A stretch of 64,000 nt of DNA, taken from assembly GCA_016647705.1 (NCBI GenBank), contig JAENRU010000170.1:124001-188000 (forward strand). The letters run 5' to 3'. Made by a program: the position numbers and the translations under genes. The notes beneath the pieces were generated by a model that saw only the letters and a list, made by a program, of their open reading frames with translations, searched no databases and was not told the DNA's origin. Shown in pieces: positions 34,441 through 47,390 of this stretch (position 1 is the stretch's first letter; each line of letters opens with the position of its first letter). Source of the DNA: Eucommia ulmoides. Lineage: Eukaryota; Streptophyta; Magnoliopsida; Garryales; Eucommiaceae.

Positions 34441-37400
34441 GGGGGAACAGAAATATAGAACAGAAATAGTAACCAAACAATTTGTGACCAAACATTAACA
34501 AAATAGTAACCAAACAATAACCACGCAGTAACCTAAAAATTAACCAAATAGTAACATCCAAATTTTTTGAACAATTCAAATTCAATATCAAGGTTATGAA
34601 GCACAATCAACAAATAAGCATGAAAGAAATTTTTGCAATGGGATTTTTGCTACACATTCTGATATTGGTTTTGTGAGTAGTCTTCGATCAGGTTAGGAAG
34701 AACATTACTTCAAAATAAGATTTTTGCTACACATTAACCATCTCAACAAAACAGTAACCTAATTTTTTTTGAACAATTTCAAAAGGAATTTGGTGGCACA
34801 ATCAGGTTATGAAAAACATTACTTTAATATGAGATTTTTGCTACACATTAACCATCTCAACAAACAAAACATCAATAACGAAAAGTAAGGAAAGAGAAAT
34901 TCAAAACTACTTATTGAGATTGTTGTTAGGGTTTTATTACCTGTTTGTTCACTCCTGAAATTGACTACAATCGATTGAAGAAATGGAGATGAAGAAATAA
35001 AAGACCAAGAAGTTGCAACTTACCAGAATGGAAAGGACACTGATGGCGAGTAACAAGGACGGGGATAGCAACTGCAATGGATAGTGACGGCGACTGCAGT
35101 AGCGACGCTGGCGACGGTGTTTGGGCTAGGCGACAACCGCGACGGGATGCTTCTCGGGGAGGATGAAAGAACCCTTCACTGCTAAGGAATTATTGTTGCG
35201 AAAGAAAAATGGTTGCTAATCTGGTTGATTTCCACTTTTGATTGAAGCTTTCCCCCCTAAAGCAACCTTCCAATTTTAGACTTCTTCACGCGCCTTTCCT
35301 CCTTGGTGAAACTCACGGTTGAGAGGTGGGTTTTATTTTAATTGTTTATTGTTATTATGGGAGAACTTTAATATATGGGTGGGCCTTGGGTGCCATGTTA
35401 AAAAACCCTTGAAAAATTAATATAATATCTTAAAATAACTCATTTATAATTTGGACAAATTCTATTTTTGACCCTCTAAATATTGACATATTTCTATGTA
35501 GTCCAATAAGTTTGCTCTTATAACACATTAAACTTATTGGAGCACGTAGAAAGGTGTCAATCCTTAGAGAGTCAAAAATGAAATTTACCCTTATAATTTT
35601 TATTTTTAGAGTTATTCTCGGTGAACAGTTCACATATTTAAACTTTTTACTCATATATTTGACGTGCTTAATGCTATTGCTTCCATGAAAATTAATGAAA
35701 ATTTTTCATGTTATTATCGTAGTGATTTTCCTGTAATGCAGTGTGTTTAAACTTAGACATAATTACTAGACTCATTAGAAAACTATTGTAGCAAGTGGGT
35801 TTGGTGAATAGTAGTTTGAGCTAAACTTTGATATTATAGTTAAAATCAACTAAAATGTTGATTAAGATGAAAACAATAAGTTAAAAAAAAAAAAAAGGCA
35901 ACCTTTGGTAAGTTTTTTTTTAAGTACTTTTTTAAAAGTAGTGTTTGTTTCACATTTTAATTAATACTTTAAAAAAAAAAAAAAAAAAAAAAGACAAAAC
36001 GATGATTTTATTTTACTTTTATTTTTTTTGAAAATCAAACACTGTTGGTTTTTATTTCTTTGATTTTTATATTATAAGAAATTTATGGATTAGATGTTGG
36101 GTAGGTTCAGCCCATATAATTGGACCTAACCCAAATCCTTATGGGCTTTAATAAGAAATTATTAAAAAAAAATTCGAAAACATGTGAAAAGAACCAATAA
36201 AAAGGCAACAACAATTTTTTTGGGTAGGTATGCGGCGGTTTTTAGAGAGAGAAGAGAAGAGAAAATTTGAGGATTTGGCTTGATTATCAGACAGTGATCT
36301 GAATTTCGTTTGGCCTGAAATTTTAGAGTATTTTTGTAGACATCAAGTAATTCGTTTTTATCCGTCTTGATCATTAGTAGCCATCTTCTTATTGGTTATT
36401 TGGTAATCCTTTCTAAGCCTATATTTACCATTTATTATGGAATGCATATTTTTCGGTGATGTTTATTTGGTGTTCTAAGAGTCATTTGGTGTTCCATGTA
36501 AAAATCGTGTCACCCATTTTATTTATTACTTACTTTATATTTGATTGAATATATGTTGATGTTGAAAATTAACTAATCCTATTTCAATCATATAAAAAGA
36601 GAAAATAATAATTAATTGATGGATTTTGATGGATTTTCCCAACATAGAAAATCTCCATATGTTTTTTTAATCATCTATATACTTTTTTGGGATTAAGAGA
36701 TCATTTTATAGAAACGATACTAAGACATTATCTCTACAATATCAAATATCCTTTCAATTTTTTTGCTTCAAATATTATTTTGTTATTTTTTTTTTTGTTT
36801 TTAAAAAATACTTTAAAAAAGCTACAATAAATTGTTTTAATTTCTAAAAACGGGATAAAAACTAAAAAAAATTAAAAATATTGATAGAGTACCAATTCTC
36901 TCTTGAAAAATTCTTAAATCAATCTCAACCAGTAATAAACATTTAAACCAAAGAGGTGTTAGTCCGGTTGGTTTCTTTGTCAACTAAAATTCAACTTTTC
37001 TGAAGGGCACTCCTAAAATTAAATCTTAAATTTAATCGCGTATACATCAAACCGATATAGAAAAATATTCTCTTATAATCACCCAGGGAGGTTATTAGTC
37101 GAGGTATGCGTAAATTGATCCGGATACATCTTATCATAAAAACATAAAAAAATATTTTAAAATTTTCCTTTCTTATCTTCTTCCTCCTTTTGCCTCATCA
37201 CCGGTGAACAATACAAAAAACGTACACATACTACAAGCAACTACTACGCCCTTCAACAAAACCAATCAAAATTAACAATGAAGACACTTGGAAAGAGCAA
37301 TTTTTGCATACAAATACCGAATCAATACACTAATTTTCATGACTAGGGATATGCAAAATCCTATTATTTACATAATTCGGACAATCAATTACGAACAACT

Positions 37401-37654
37401 AGATATATATGTACATCGAGGTGTCCATATTTTACATATAAATCATATGTACAAGACCGTTCTCTTTGTCTTCAAACTTCTACATCTTCAGAAAACTTGA
37501 AACAAAAATAGAAATATATGATCCTAAAATCTGCAACACAACAAAAACAATTCAATTTTTGCCCCCATATTATTGCCTTTGTTTCCCAATTCTTTGGGAA
37601 CAAAAGCAAAAAACGAAAACATTAATTAGAAATAATAACCAAACACCACCTAAA
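34441..37654. other. Intergenic region downstream of PrimPol
   Basis: 34441-34900 contains looser direct repeats of 'tttttgctacacattaacca' and 'tctcaacaaa'. 35030-35180 is a GC-richer patch with GCGACGGCGAC-like repeats and no open gene. 35880-36060 looks like a degenerate MITE of the 'aaagtactttt' family. 36100-37654 is AT-rich and must contain the PrimPol 3' untranslated region at its right end. No gene is supported. Confidence 0.55.
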
Positions 37655-40600
37655 TTAATTTTGTTCAAAGAATTTCATTTCGGTCAGGGATGCAGTTTTT
37701 TCAACTGCCATCCACCACTCATCATCATCTTCACTACAAACTTCATCCTGTTTCAGTAACCACAACAATATGATAAGAGAATAACCCCTAAAAACCAGTT
37801 TTTCTTTATATAATGTCCTCCCAAAATAAAAATGGTTAATGATTCATAGATTTTTCGCCATTTCAAAAAAAAAAAAGGGAAAAATTATTAGATTGTCCTT
37901 CCAATAAGTCAGTTGTAATATGTTGTCCACTTTTCTTATATGTATTTTTTGGTTTTGTAATTAAATATCAATTACGTTGAATCCATCGAGTTAATGTTTA
38001 ACTAGTATTTGTGATATCAACTATGTTATAAATCAAGACGGTGTAGGCTCCTTACGTTATTTTTTGTCAATTGAACGGTTGGGATCTATTAGAGAAGATT
38101 TGAAGTAAATCTCAACCGTTTAATTGTAGATATATTTTTTATTCATAGATTATATATTTGGAAAGATCTTGACGTTTATGTTCATTACCCTAATTACTTT
38201 GTGCAGTCAATGCCATAGATAATATATTAGATGATTTAACATAATTAATTAATTACATAAAATTATTTTTTATTAAAATAATGTAGAGCGTGCATAGGCA
38301 CGGGTAATTACTAGTAGCTAATGTTAAGTAAAATACTGATAAAGACTAAAAACTAAATTCTCTGTATAGCATAAAAAAATTTAAAGCAAAAAATAGAGGA
38401 CCATATGATAAGGGGAAAAAAAAAACTAACCATTATAGTAAGATCCAAGGATTTTTGAATGTTTTCAATCCCATCGGCAACCCTGATGGCTTCAAGCCAC
38501 CACCTCGCGTCTCTCTTGCAGCTATCCGTGATGCTTATCGCATCATTATCACAAGAAGTTATATTCTTGTCTACTTCACTATCGGCCGATACAGTACAAT
38601 CAGGAAGAATCTCGGTAGGGATAGGGCGTAACGGAGATCTGTAACCTATTAAACAAAAAACAAAACAGAATTAGCTAGGGACCTTTTGGTCGTCCTTCAA
38701 TTCAGAAATTGTATTACTTTTCAATTTGTCTCTTGCAAAGTAAAGTAAAGTAAAGTTGCGAACAATAGACCCAAGTGCTTTGACCCTTCCCCGGACCCGG
38801 CGCATTAGGCATTGGGCTACCCATTTAAGGCACTTGTACATTTGTTTGTTCAGACAAACAATATGTAAATTTGATTTAAACATAGGTAAATTGAGAAACT
38901 TATAAATTAGTTAATAAAAAACAATATAATTCATAAAACAGAATGATTTAAACAACCAAACAGGAGTTTAAGTAGGGTAGCATTTGCCTGCCCTTTTTTT
39001 TTCAAAAACACGGAATAGAAACACAAAAGAAAAAAAATATGTTTCTGTTGTGATCCCAGAATTTCTTTTCCCCTGTTTTTCCCAAGTTTTCCTGAAATAG
39101 AAACACTAACAAAACGCCACCTAGGTTGTTTCGGAAACATTGTAGATTCCATGAATTAGTATATAAGATAGAACTGTTCCATACCTCTGCAATCCGGATC
39201 ATGGCATTTTTGATAATACGCGGCCCTTCTTAGATCAAAAACATACATCACTAGCCAAATAAATTTTGTTAGAATTCGTCGACTTTAATTCAAATTGGGG
39301 ATTAAAACAAAAGCTCTCGCTCTGGTTTGTAGTAAAAAGCTTAAAAAAACAAGTCCGAAGCCCCGTTTTTGTTTACTTTCAGTTCTTAGTTTTCTGGTCA
39401 CAGAAATAGAAATATGGGAACAAAAAACTGCTCCCAGTTTTTTTAAACAAATTTTGGGAATATAACAGAATTGTTCCTGGATTTCTACTTTCGTTCCAAG
39501 TTTTCAGGGAACAGAAACACTAAACAAACACCACAGAGATAAATGATACCATGATTGCTTTTGTGTTGTCTACCAATTCGTTCACAGAATCTGTTCCTTA
39601 ACATGCTGTAGACGATCAATCCGTACTCTGAAAACCAATACCAGCTTCGGATTTTTCCTATATTTGCAAAAATAAAAATGAAATAATAGTAGCAACAAAC
39701 ATTAGGTCCCTATTTCTTTGGCATTTTACGTTACTAGATTTATGTTCCCGTTCTCTAATAAAAAATCTCGAGGAATAGAAACAGAAATATAGGAACAAAA
39801 AGAGGGGGTGAATTACACTTTTGACCCTTTAGATTTGACTATATTTTTATGTTGTCTGTTAACTTTAGTCCATCGCACTTTAGACCATACATATTTTACA
39901 ATGTTTTTCAATTGTCTTCTTTTAATTTTTTTCCCCTTAAATTTGATGGAAAATGGTCCTTTGCAGCTGTGCACATGATCAAATTTAAAGGTTAAATGGG
40001 TAAATTAAATCAGTTTTTTTATTCATTTCATTTTGACCTATTTTACCCTTAAATTTGATTTGATTTACCTATTTTATCCTTCCAAGAAAGTAAAAAAGAA
40101 AATATAAATATAATTGATTTGATTTGATTTTACCTATTTTACCCTTAAATTTGGTCATGTGCATTACAGATGACTAATTTCCATTCAAATTAACAGAAAA
40201 AATTAACATAATGACAATTTAAAGACATCATAAAAAGCATGGGGTTTAAAGTTGACGGACTAAAGCTAATGGACAACATAAAAACATGGTCAAATCTAAA
40301 GGATCAAAAGTGTAAGTTTACCCCCAATATTTTGCCTTTGGTTCTGCTCCCAGTTTTTTAGAACATATTTTTGGGAACATGACATAATTTTTCTCAAATT
40401 TTTATTTTGGTTCCAAGTTTTTAGGAACAGAAACAGAAATCTGAGGAAAAAAACACTTGAACAAATGCCACCAAGAAAAAAAAACAAAAAAATTATATTT
40501 CAAACCATATGGAGAAAAGCATTTAATTCCATTACAAAAAATCAATTTAAAATGAACAAACATACCTCGTACATTTCCAATGGAAGCCACCACAGTTTCT

Positions 40601-43600
40601 ACAAACACATCCAAAGCTGGGAACGGTGATTTACCCATCGAGTAAGTCCCCGAGGCTTCATTTGTGCAATCACTCAGAACAAATTCTCCAGGAAAATCAG
40701 ACTGTTCTAGGAAATTACTGTTTATCTACAAAAAGAAAGACCATAATTCTCAGAAAAAATGCTTTTCAAGGGAATTAAATGGTTTTTTTTTTTTTGGGGG
40801 GGGGGCGGAATTAGGGACATCAATAAGATATGGAAAAAATGAGCTAATCAAAAGATTAGGCACCGTTTGGTAACACTTTTTTTAGTATTTTTTATTATAG
40901 AAAAAGTTAAATCCTATCAAAAAAAGTACTTTCGCTTAACAAAACAAGCTAAAATTACCCATATGATATTGATATCTCTTTATTCAAAAGAATTTCATAG
41001 ATGAAGAGACAACTTGAGTAAAAAGGCCCTAGTCAATCTCTCTCCTAAAAACCGAATGGGAGAAAGAGAGAGAGAAAAAAAAAAACTTAAAATCATGTTT
41101 TTAGTTATATGATTTTTACAACGATTTTTTTTAAGTGTAAAACAAACACTAATTTAAAATAAAGTATATTTACCAATAATTACTTTTACCAAACAGTACC
41201 TTAATTTCAGAGCTAAAAATAATATACCTCAGTGTCAAAGTGCAGGGCCTTCACACAATCTAAATCCATTTTGCAGATCAGAAGCTTCTCGCAGTCATTG
41301 TCCATGTTGCAGATCAAAGCCGACATGAATACTTCTTCCTCACTCTATGACAGACGAATCATGACAAAGAATCAATGGAAGCAGTGTTCTCAGGTAAAAT
41401 GACATCAACAACGTAAAATCACACAAAAAATGTATTTTCTTTTTTGGTTATGTTTCAAGATTTCAAGATTTTTACCATGTTCTTGCATTTAAAACGCCTG
41501 GTAGGTAGAAGAACAGAACTTTTGCCAGCTTTAGACGATAGATGTAGACGAAAACAACGATTTCTAGAATAGACGGCGGTGTCGACAAATAGCTGGGATC
41601 TTGAATCTTTATGCACAAACAGCTTTTCGAATCTTTCATCCTTTTCTCTCAAGCTATGAATGCGTGAACATATCTAAGAGTTTATCATTGAAAAATGAAA
41701 GAATAAGGGGAAAAAAATTGTTAAAAAAATTAAAATTAAAATTAAAATTGTTAATTGATTACTTGCAACTTTATTTTTCCAATTTATTGATAAATGAATA
41801 TACAGTCCTCTATTTTTAGAATTTGCATTTTTTATCTTGTTTTTAGAGCAATTTATTACTTTAGTCCACGCTAATTTATTTTAGTTAACTTTAACTATAA
41901 TATCATATACCAATTCAATATTTAGTTGATATAACTGAACAATTAAAAATAAAAAATAAAACAAAATAAAGTAAATTATAAAATATATATATATATATAT
42001 ATAGTCTAAATCTAATATTGAAATAGTTGGCAATGTCAAGATTATGTTGGGCTTATTCAAGATTAGAGCATATGCTAAACTTAAACTACTTTAATTTTTA
42101 AAAAAAATGATAAAAAACATAAAAAAATATGCTGCTTCTTTTTGAAGTTGAGTATTAATCTATAGTGTGAAATCAATCATATGCTTCTCCTCTTAGACAT
42201 ACCTCAGCAACAAATGCACCAGCATCTAAATTGTTCTTGAAAGCGGTCTTTGGTAAGCGAATAACCAAATGACGAGAAAATTTTTCTGCCAATAAATATC
42301 ATCATTCAATTAGTACACAATTTACAGAATACATATATACATATTATATAAAATAAAACAACTCAATTCTTATCTAAAATGAAACATTTTACACCGTTGT
42401 ATCAAATTTTAAATCCAACGGATGAGATCAACAATATTTTAACATTACGGGTTAGGCGCCGCTCCATCTCCCTTCAATTTCTCATATGCGTTTCTCTCCC
42501 TCACTCACACAAATACACACTCCACGCCATCACCATCCCCGCCAGTACTTGTTCCTCTCTCTCTCTACTCATGCATGCCTCTTTCAATTAGATACATATT
42601 CTATTTCTCTTTATTTTATTACTTAAAGTAAAAACCCGTGCCTTCAGGCACATCTATACACAAGTATGTATCAATGTGTATATCTATATATATAATAGAT
42701 ATAGATATAGGCTCATTGGAGAATCTGATAAAAAGATAATGCACTCATTTGACTGATATGTCTACTTTATAAATTTCACAATAAAGATCCACTGGAAAAA
42801 AAAATAGTAATAGTAATACGTTTGGTAGAAGAATCGAGTTCTACAATCCAGTCATGGTCTCCTTGGATAGAATACTTGTCGAATAAAGCTTCAAAGATAA
42901 CTGATATCAAGATATCAACCATTTCATCTCCATTCTTCTCTGCATTTTCACTCTTCTCATACTCCAAATCAAAATAGAGATGGCATGGTAATCCCTGAAA
43001 ACACAACTTACTCAGCACACATTCACCAAATTTACTTGCCCAAATTTTTTTTTTTTAAATATACCCAATTTTTGTCCCTATGAAAAAAAAATCAGAAAGA
43101 AAGCAAAGAGTAAGCTTGTTTCTGCTCACTTATAGGGTGAAAATGACATAATTTTTACCTCCTGGATCACTTCATAATGGTGACGCCATTTAGGATTCAT
43201 GTTTTTGTACCTAAAAATCGAAATAATTAACACCAAGCACATGAATTTTCAGTGTCAAATCTGCAAAAAAAAAATGGTTACGTAGTAAATATTTCTACTT
43301 GAAAAAAAAAAAAAAAAGTCACCTTCGCCAGAACTCCTTATATGTCGAAACTAGAAACCTTCTTTGTCCATTCATATGATCTTGGTAGCTGAAAACACGA
43401 GTAAGCGTATGTCTCTTTGCGTACTTCATCGCCTCCTCCTGCCTCGGGAATGTAGCCCACACTTCCTCTCTGATCAAACATGGAACCAAGATTGAACTTT
43501 AAACAGAGAAATGAGAGAAAGAAAGAGGGGGAGAAAGAGAGAATCCACCACATTCAGAACTGAAATCACATTCATTAATTCAGAGAGAGAGAGAGAGAGA

Positions 43601-44552
43601 GAAACTACCTTAGTTTATTTTGTTCATAGATGTCACTTCGTATTTCACGCAACAATCGCAACAAGCTGGCTGGTTTTTTGGGAGGCACGCCGTTTGGAGT
43701 ACCATAGAACACAATCGGGGATATGTGCTTCCCATTTCTACACACACTCTTTTTAGCTTCTGTCGAACCGAACTAAAAACAAGAACAATTTTCACTTCAA
43801 ATTTTACATCCAAAATCGGTAACATCACAAGGCAATTTATGACCAAAAACATATACCTCCTCCTCGTTAAGCTGTAAATCAGATGCATTTTGCTTGCTTT
43901 TTGCCCCTGATCCCGACGTCGACACTTCCTGTTTTGAAATCGAACCAACCTTCTTTGATTTGTCCTTCTTCCCTGTCCTCCTTTCTCTAAAAGCAGATTC
44001 TGTAATTCACAATCTATACAAGTGCTAACTTATTTTTAACGAAGGAATCAAGTAAAAAAATGAATCAGTATGAAAATCTCATGAAAACACTATACGCATA
44101 GACCAATAGATAATTGTTTAGAGCAAATTATGAGCCATAAATTGGCATAAAACACTATCCTAGAAAAAGAGCTGAAAATAAACTAGAAAAAGCAGAAGAG
44201 TTCAGCTAAATATGAACTAGAACGAATCAATTTATCGATGGGGCTGTAAATTCCTTATGAGAGAGAGAGAGTACAAACTTCGTATATGAATCACACAATC
44301 TTTCCAGATCTTGCTGCGACTATTCAATTTCAACAATCACATCACGCTTTGAACAATTTATCGAAACGGAAGCTACAAAACTCCAAATTTACACACCCAA
44401 AAAAATCGCACACACAAATCGGCCAAATGTAGGAGAAGATAGTGCAACAAAAAAAATATCAATTCCGTCGGAGAAGAAGAAGAAGAAGAAAGATTACGAG
44501 GAATAGAGACGCCGCATTTGAAGCTCCAGAACAGACGATCGACATCGTCCAT
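37655..44552 (-). CDS. PRIMPOL: PrimPol: DNA-directed primase/polymerase
   Basis: Fourteen exons in transcript order: 44552-44498, 43999-43857, 43772-43609, 43469-43323, 43210-43159, 42994-42820, 42285-42203, 41673-41476, 41344-41228, 40725-40566, 39657-39550, 39250-39185, 38645-38431, 37747-37655; 591 aa. It is an archaeo-eukaryotic primase superfamily enzyme. Motif I is D196-x-E198 (LYFDLEY), motif II S249-x-H251 (FSRH), motif III D304 in DTAVYSRNRCFRL. A zinc finger has C456, H463, C483 and C488; the 7-20-5 spacing equals that of human PrimPol as I recall it. An acidic C-terminal DDDEWWMAVEK (from about 568) resembles an RPA-binding motif (inference). Known role in animals: it reprimes DNA synthesis ahead of lesions and synthesises across damage, in nucleus and mitochondria. 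The Arabidopsis homolog is At5g52800. All introns are GT-AG and frame-consistent. The exon 2 acceptor at 44000 was chosen because it alone keeps the frame with a normal pyrimidine tract. Confidence 0.94.
38733..38822 (+). repeat. SINE fragment (Au-like 3' part)
   Basis: 'agttgcgaacaatagaccc' followed by 'cccttccccggacccgg' and 'gggctaccc' matches the 3' half of the same SINE family seen at 13190-13282. It lies in PrimPol intron 12. Confidence 0.65.
39804..40325. repeat. Long inverted-repeat element in PrimPol intron 10
   Basis: About 522 bp. The left arm starts GGGGGTGAATTACACTTTTG and the inward-read right arm GGGGGTAAACTTACACTTTT. Both continue through ATCCTTTAGATTTGAC-like, TTTTTATGTTGTC and CTTTAGTCC blocks, giving arms of about 80 bases. 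Non-coding; Mutator-type MITE is likely but not proved. Confidence 0.75.
40859..41200. repeat. MITE, GGCACCGTTTGGTAACA family, best copy
   Basis: Starts GGCACCGTTTGGTAACACTT and ends AATTACTTTTACCAAACAGTACC, an inverted pair of about 20 bases. About 342 bp, in PrimPol intron 9. Confidence 0.7.
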
Positions 44553-47070
44553 TGTCTCCCCTCTCCGCCGGTGGACGGTGGTCTCCGGTCAACTCTCTCC
44601 AGCTCTCTTCGGCCTCCAAAGCCGTTCTTCTCTTGGGCGGGAATTTGAGTTTTTTGGGGCAAAATAGTTATGAAACGGGCTTGGGCCTCTGAATTTGGGC
44701 CGATCGTCAGAAAAATTGAATTCAGTTAATTACACTTTAACCCCTATACTAACGGCTTTATATCACTTAACAACCCTATACTTTGGAAGCCTACAATTAA
44801 TCCCGTAGTTTAAACCCGACACATCCCCTGAAATACCAAGGATACTCACTATCTGCAATTTTAATAATACTGGAGACACCGCTCATCTTTTCAATATAGT
44901 TATCTAAGACACCCCTACTATATTTTATTGACAAAAATATCTTTATAATATAATATTTTTGGTTTTTTATTTCATATGTTTTATTTTTTTACTTTATTTT
45001 TATTTTCTACTCACTCTCCCTTTTCTTTTATTTTTTTGTATGGTACTTATAAAAAAAATTAAAAATCTATAAACTAAAAATAATAAATTTGAAAAAAAAT
45101 GAAAAAGATATAAATTTAAAGTGTTCCTTTTTTTTGGTTTTATTTTTATTTTTTATTTTCTGCTTTTTGTTTTCGAGTTCGTTACTTTTAATTTTTTTTT
45201 TTTTTTTTTCTATAAACACCACGCACAAAAAATAAAAATATAAAAATAAAAACAAGAGAGATGGAAGAGTAGAAACTAAACAATAAAAATAAAAATAAAA
45301 TAAAGAAAAATAAAAAATATAGCATATGGATTAAAAAATAAAAATATATTTAAAAAAAAACCACACCCTATCTTCTTATTTATCTTTTTGCTTGCCTCAT
45401 CATTCCATAGTGTAGTGATATCTTAAAATAGGAAATAGGAATAACCATTATTTACCTAATCTCTCTTAAAATACATAATTAGGTGAAATCAACAAATACT
45501 AAATATTGGGGATTGCTATTGTCACCACTATCTAGCTATTTAATCATATTTTTACGTCAGTGTGTTAACGTGGTATGATTATATGTTATTTTTAACATCA
45601 AGTTGAAACTGATAGGTTTAGATATATGGAGAGAGTAAGTGTTGCATCATCGGTCTATATACAGTAGTGGTTAGTCACACTATATTATTACTCTCATCTA
45701 TTTCAAAAAGTTACACTTTACCTACTTCTACTTTAAATAAAGTAATAAACTATTTTATTTTATTTTCATTTAAATTGACAGAATATGTTTAAAAATTGAT
45801 GGAGTTAAATTTTTCATCCAATTTTTAAATGAGATAGACAAAATTGTCGTATTTTTTATTTTTTTTAAATATTGGTATTGAACTCCCAAAGGAGGTGCAC
45901 TTAGTTGCCTAATCTTATGAAACATATGGATGCACTAACAGAAAGAGTAAGTTTGAGCCATTGAAAATAGATTTTATCAATTGATTTGAAGGTTTTACAT
46001 GCATTTATTAACCAATTTATGTTTTAATCCTTACTAACTCATTTCTAACTTGTCTCAGTTAATATTAAGTATGACATCCACTTAGTTAACATTAACTATG
46101 ACATCAACTACTGTCTTTGTAATAACTTGTTACCCGACTCCAACTGTTGGTAGATTGTTCACCTAACCTATTTTGCCTTCCGTCATCATACTTCCACCAA
46201 GCACTACATCAATATACAAATTTCATGTATAATTAACATTAACTCGTTAAATTCGATCTTGTTAATATTAACTAAAAGAATTAAAAACTATTCAAAAGAC
46301 TGGAAAAAAAAATGAGGTTGAAATAATACGAGTGACTACTTTCAAGGAAAATCTACTAGTTTTCCAATCATTTGAGAAACTTCAAACCGTGATTCGAAAA
46401 TCCTAGATAAATTATTTCTAGATTTTCAAATCGAGTCTCCTCCAAACAATTCACAGTATTAAAATAAACCGCCCAATTCAAAGATATATATATATATATA
46501 GGGGTGGACTATCAAATTCATAGGATCTACGTAATAAGCAACTAGCAGCTCCTTGTTGTTCGTCACTTCTTCATTCTCAACTGCTCCCACAATACTTAGT
46601 TTTATATTAATCACATAGATTTTCAGCTTTTTAATTGTAAGCTTCTTAGTGAAACATTCTAAAAAAATAATATTTTTTTATATATTTTTTTTTCTTTCTA
46701 AACCTCTACTTTAGGATGCGTTTGTTTTGGTGGAAAAAAAATAATTGTTTCATACGAAGGAAAAAATTGAAGGGAAAGGAAAATCCCCCCCTCCCCCATA
46801 AAAAACACCGCCATCACCACCACTGCCGACCACCATCCCGGGAAAAAAAGGGTCGTTTGGGGTGTTGAAAGGTTATCAAAACAGGTTTATATATATTGAT
46901 TTTTTTTCTTAAACAATACAAAAAAGCTCTACTACTTAAACCCCATTTCCTTAGTTGTGTTCTTCCTCTCTCCTTCAGCACTATCATGCATACATACATA
47001 CATATATATATAGTTCCTGCTGTAAACCCTAATTAACTCAGCAGCTCCATCATCAAAAGAAGAAGAAGAA
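44553..47070. other. Divergent intergenic region between PrimPol and DUF21 genes
   Basis: Both genes read outward, so two promoters lie here. About 44725-45000 looks like an arm of an inverted-repeat element ('ttaattacactttaacccc'). 45000-45400 is extremely AT-rich with long A and T runs. A TATATATATATA stretch near 47000-47012, about 60 bases before the DUF21 ATG, could act as a TATA box. No gene. Confidence 0.55.
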
Positions 47071-47348
47071 ATGGCTGCAAATGATGTTCCATGTTGTGAA
47101 GCCATGTTTTGGGTGTATCTGATGATATCAGTAGGACTGGTGGCCTTTGCTGGTCTCATGTCTGGCCTCACTTTAGGCCTCATGTCCCTAAGCCTTCTTG
47201 ATCTTGAGGTCCTTATCAAAGCTGGCCAGCCTCAAGAACGAAAGAATGCAGGTTGGTTAGCTATTTCTTTTTCATTATTTTTTAAGGGTCTGTTTGGTTT
47301 GCAACTGTAAAAACGGTTTCAATTTTCTTTTTGTAGTTGTAGAACGTT

Positions 47349-47390
<42 letters not shown>

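Noticed and set aside
43610-43948. 112 aa minus-strand frame inside PrimPol
   Set aside because: It uses the wrong frame across exons 2-3 and the intron; the PrimPol frame is continuous once the intron is removed.
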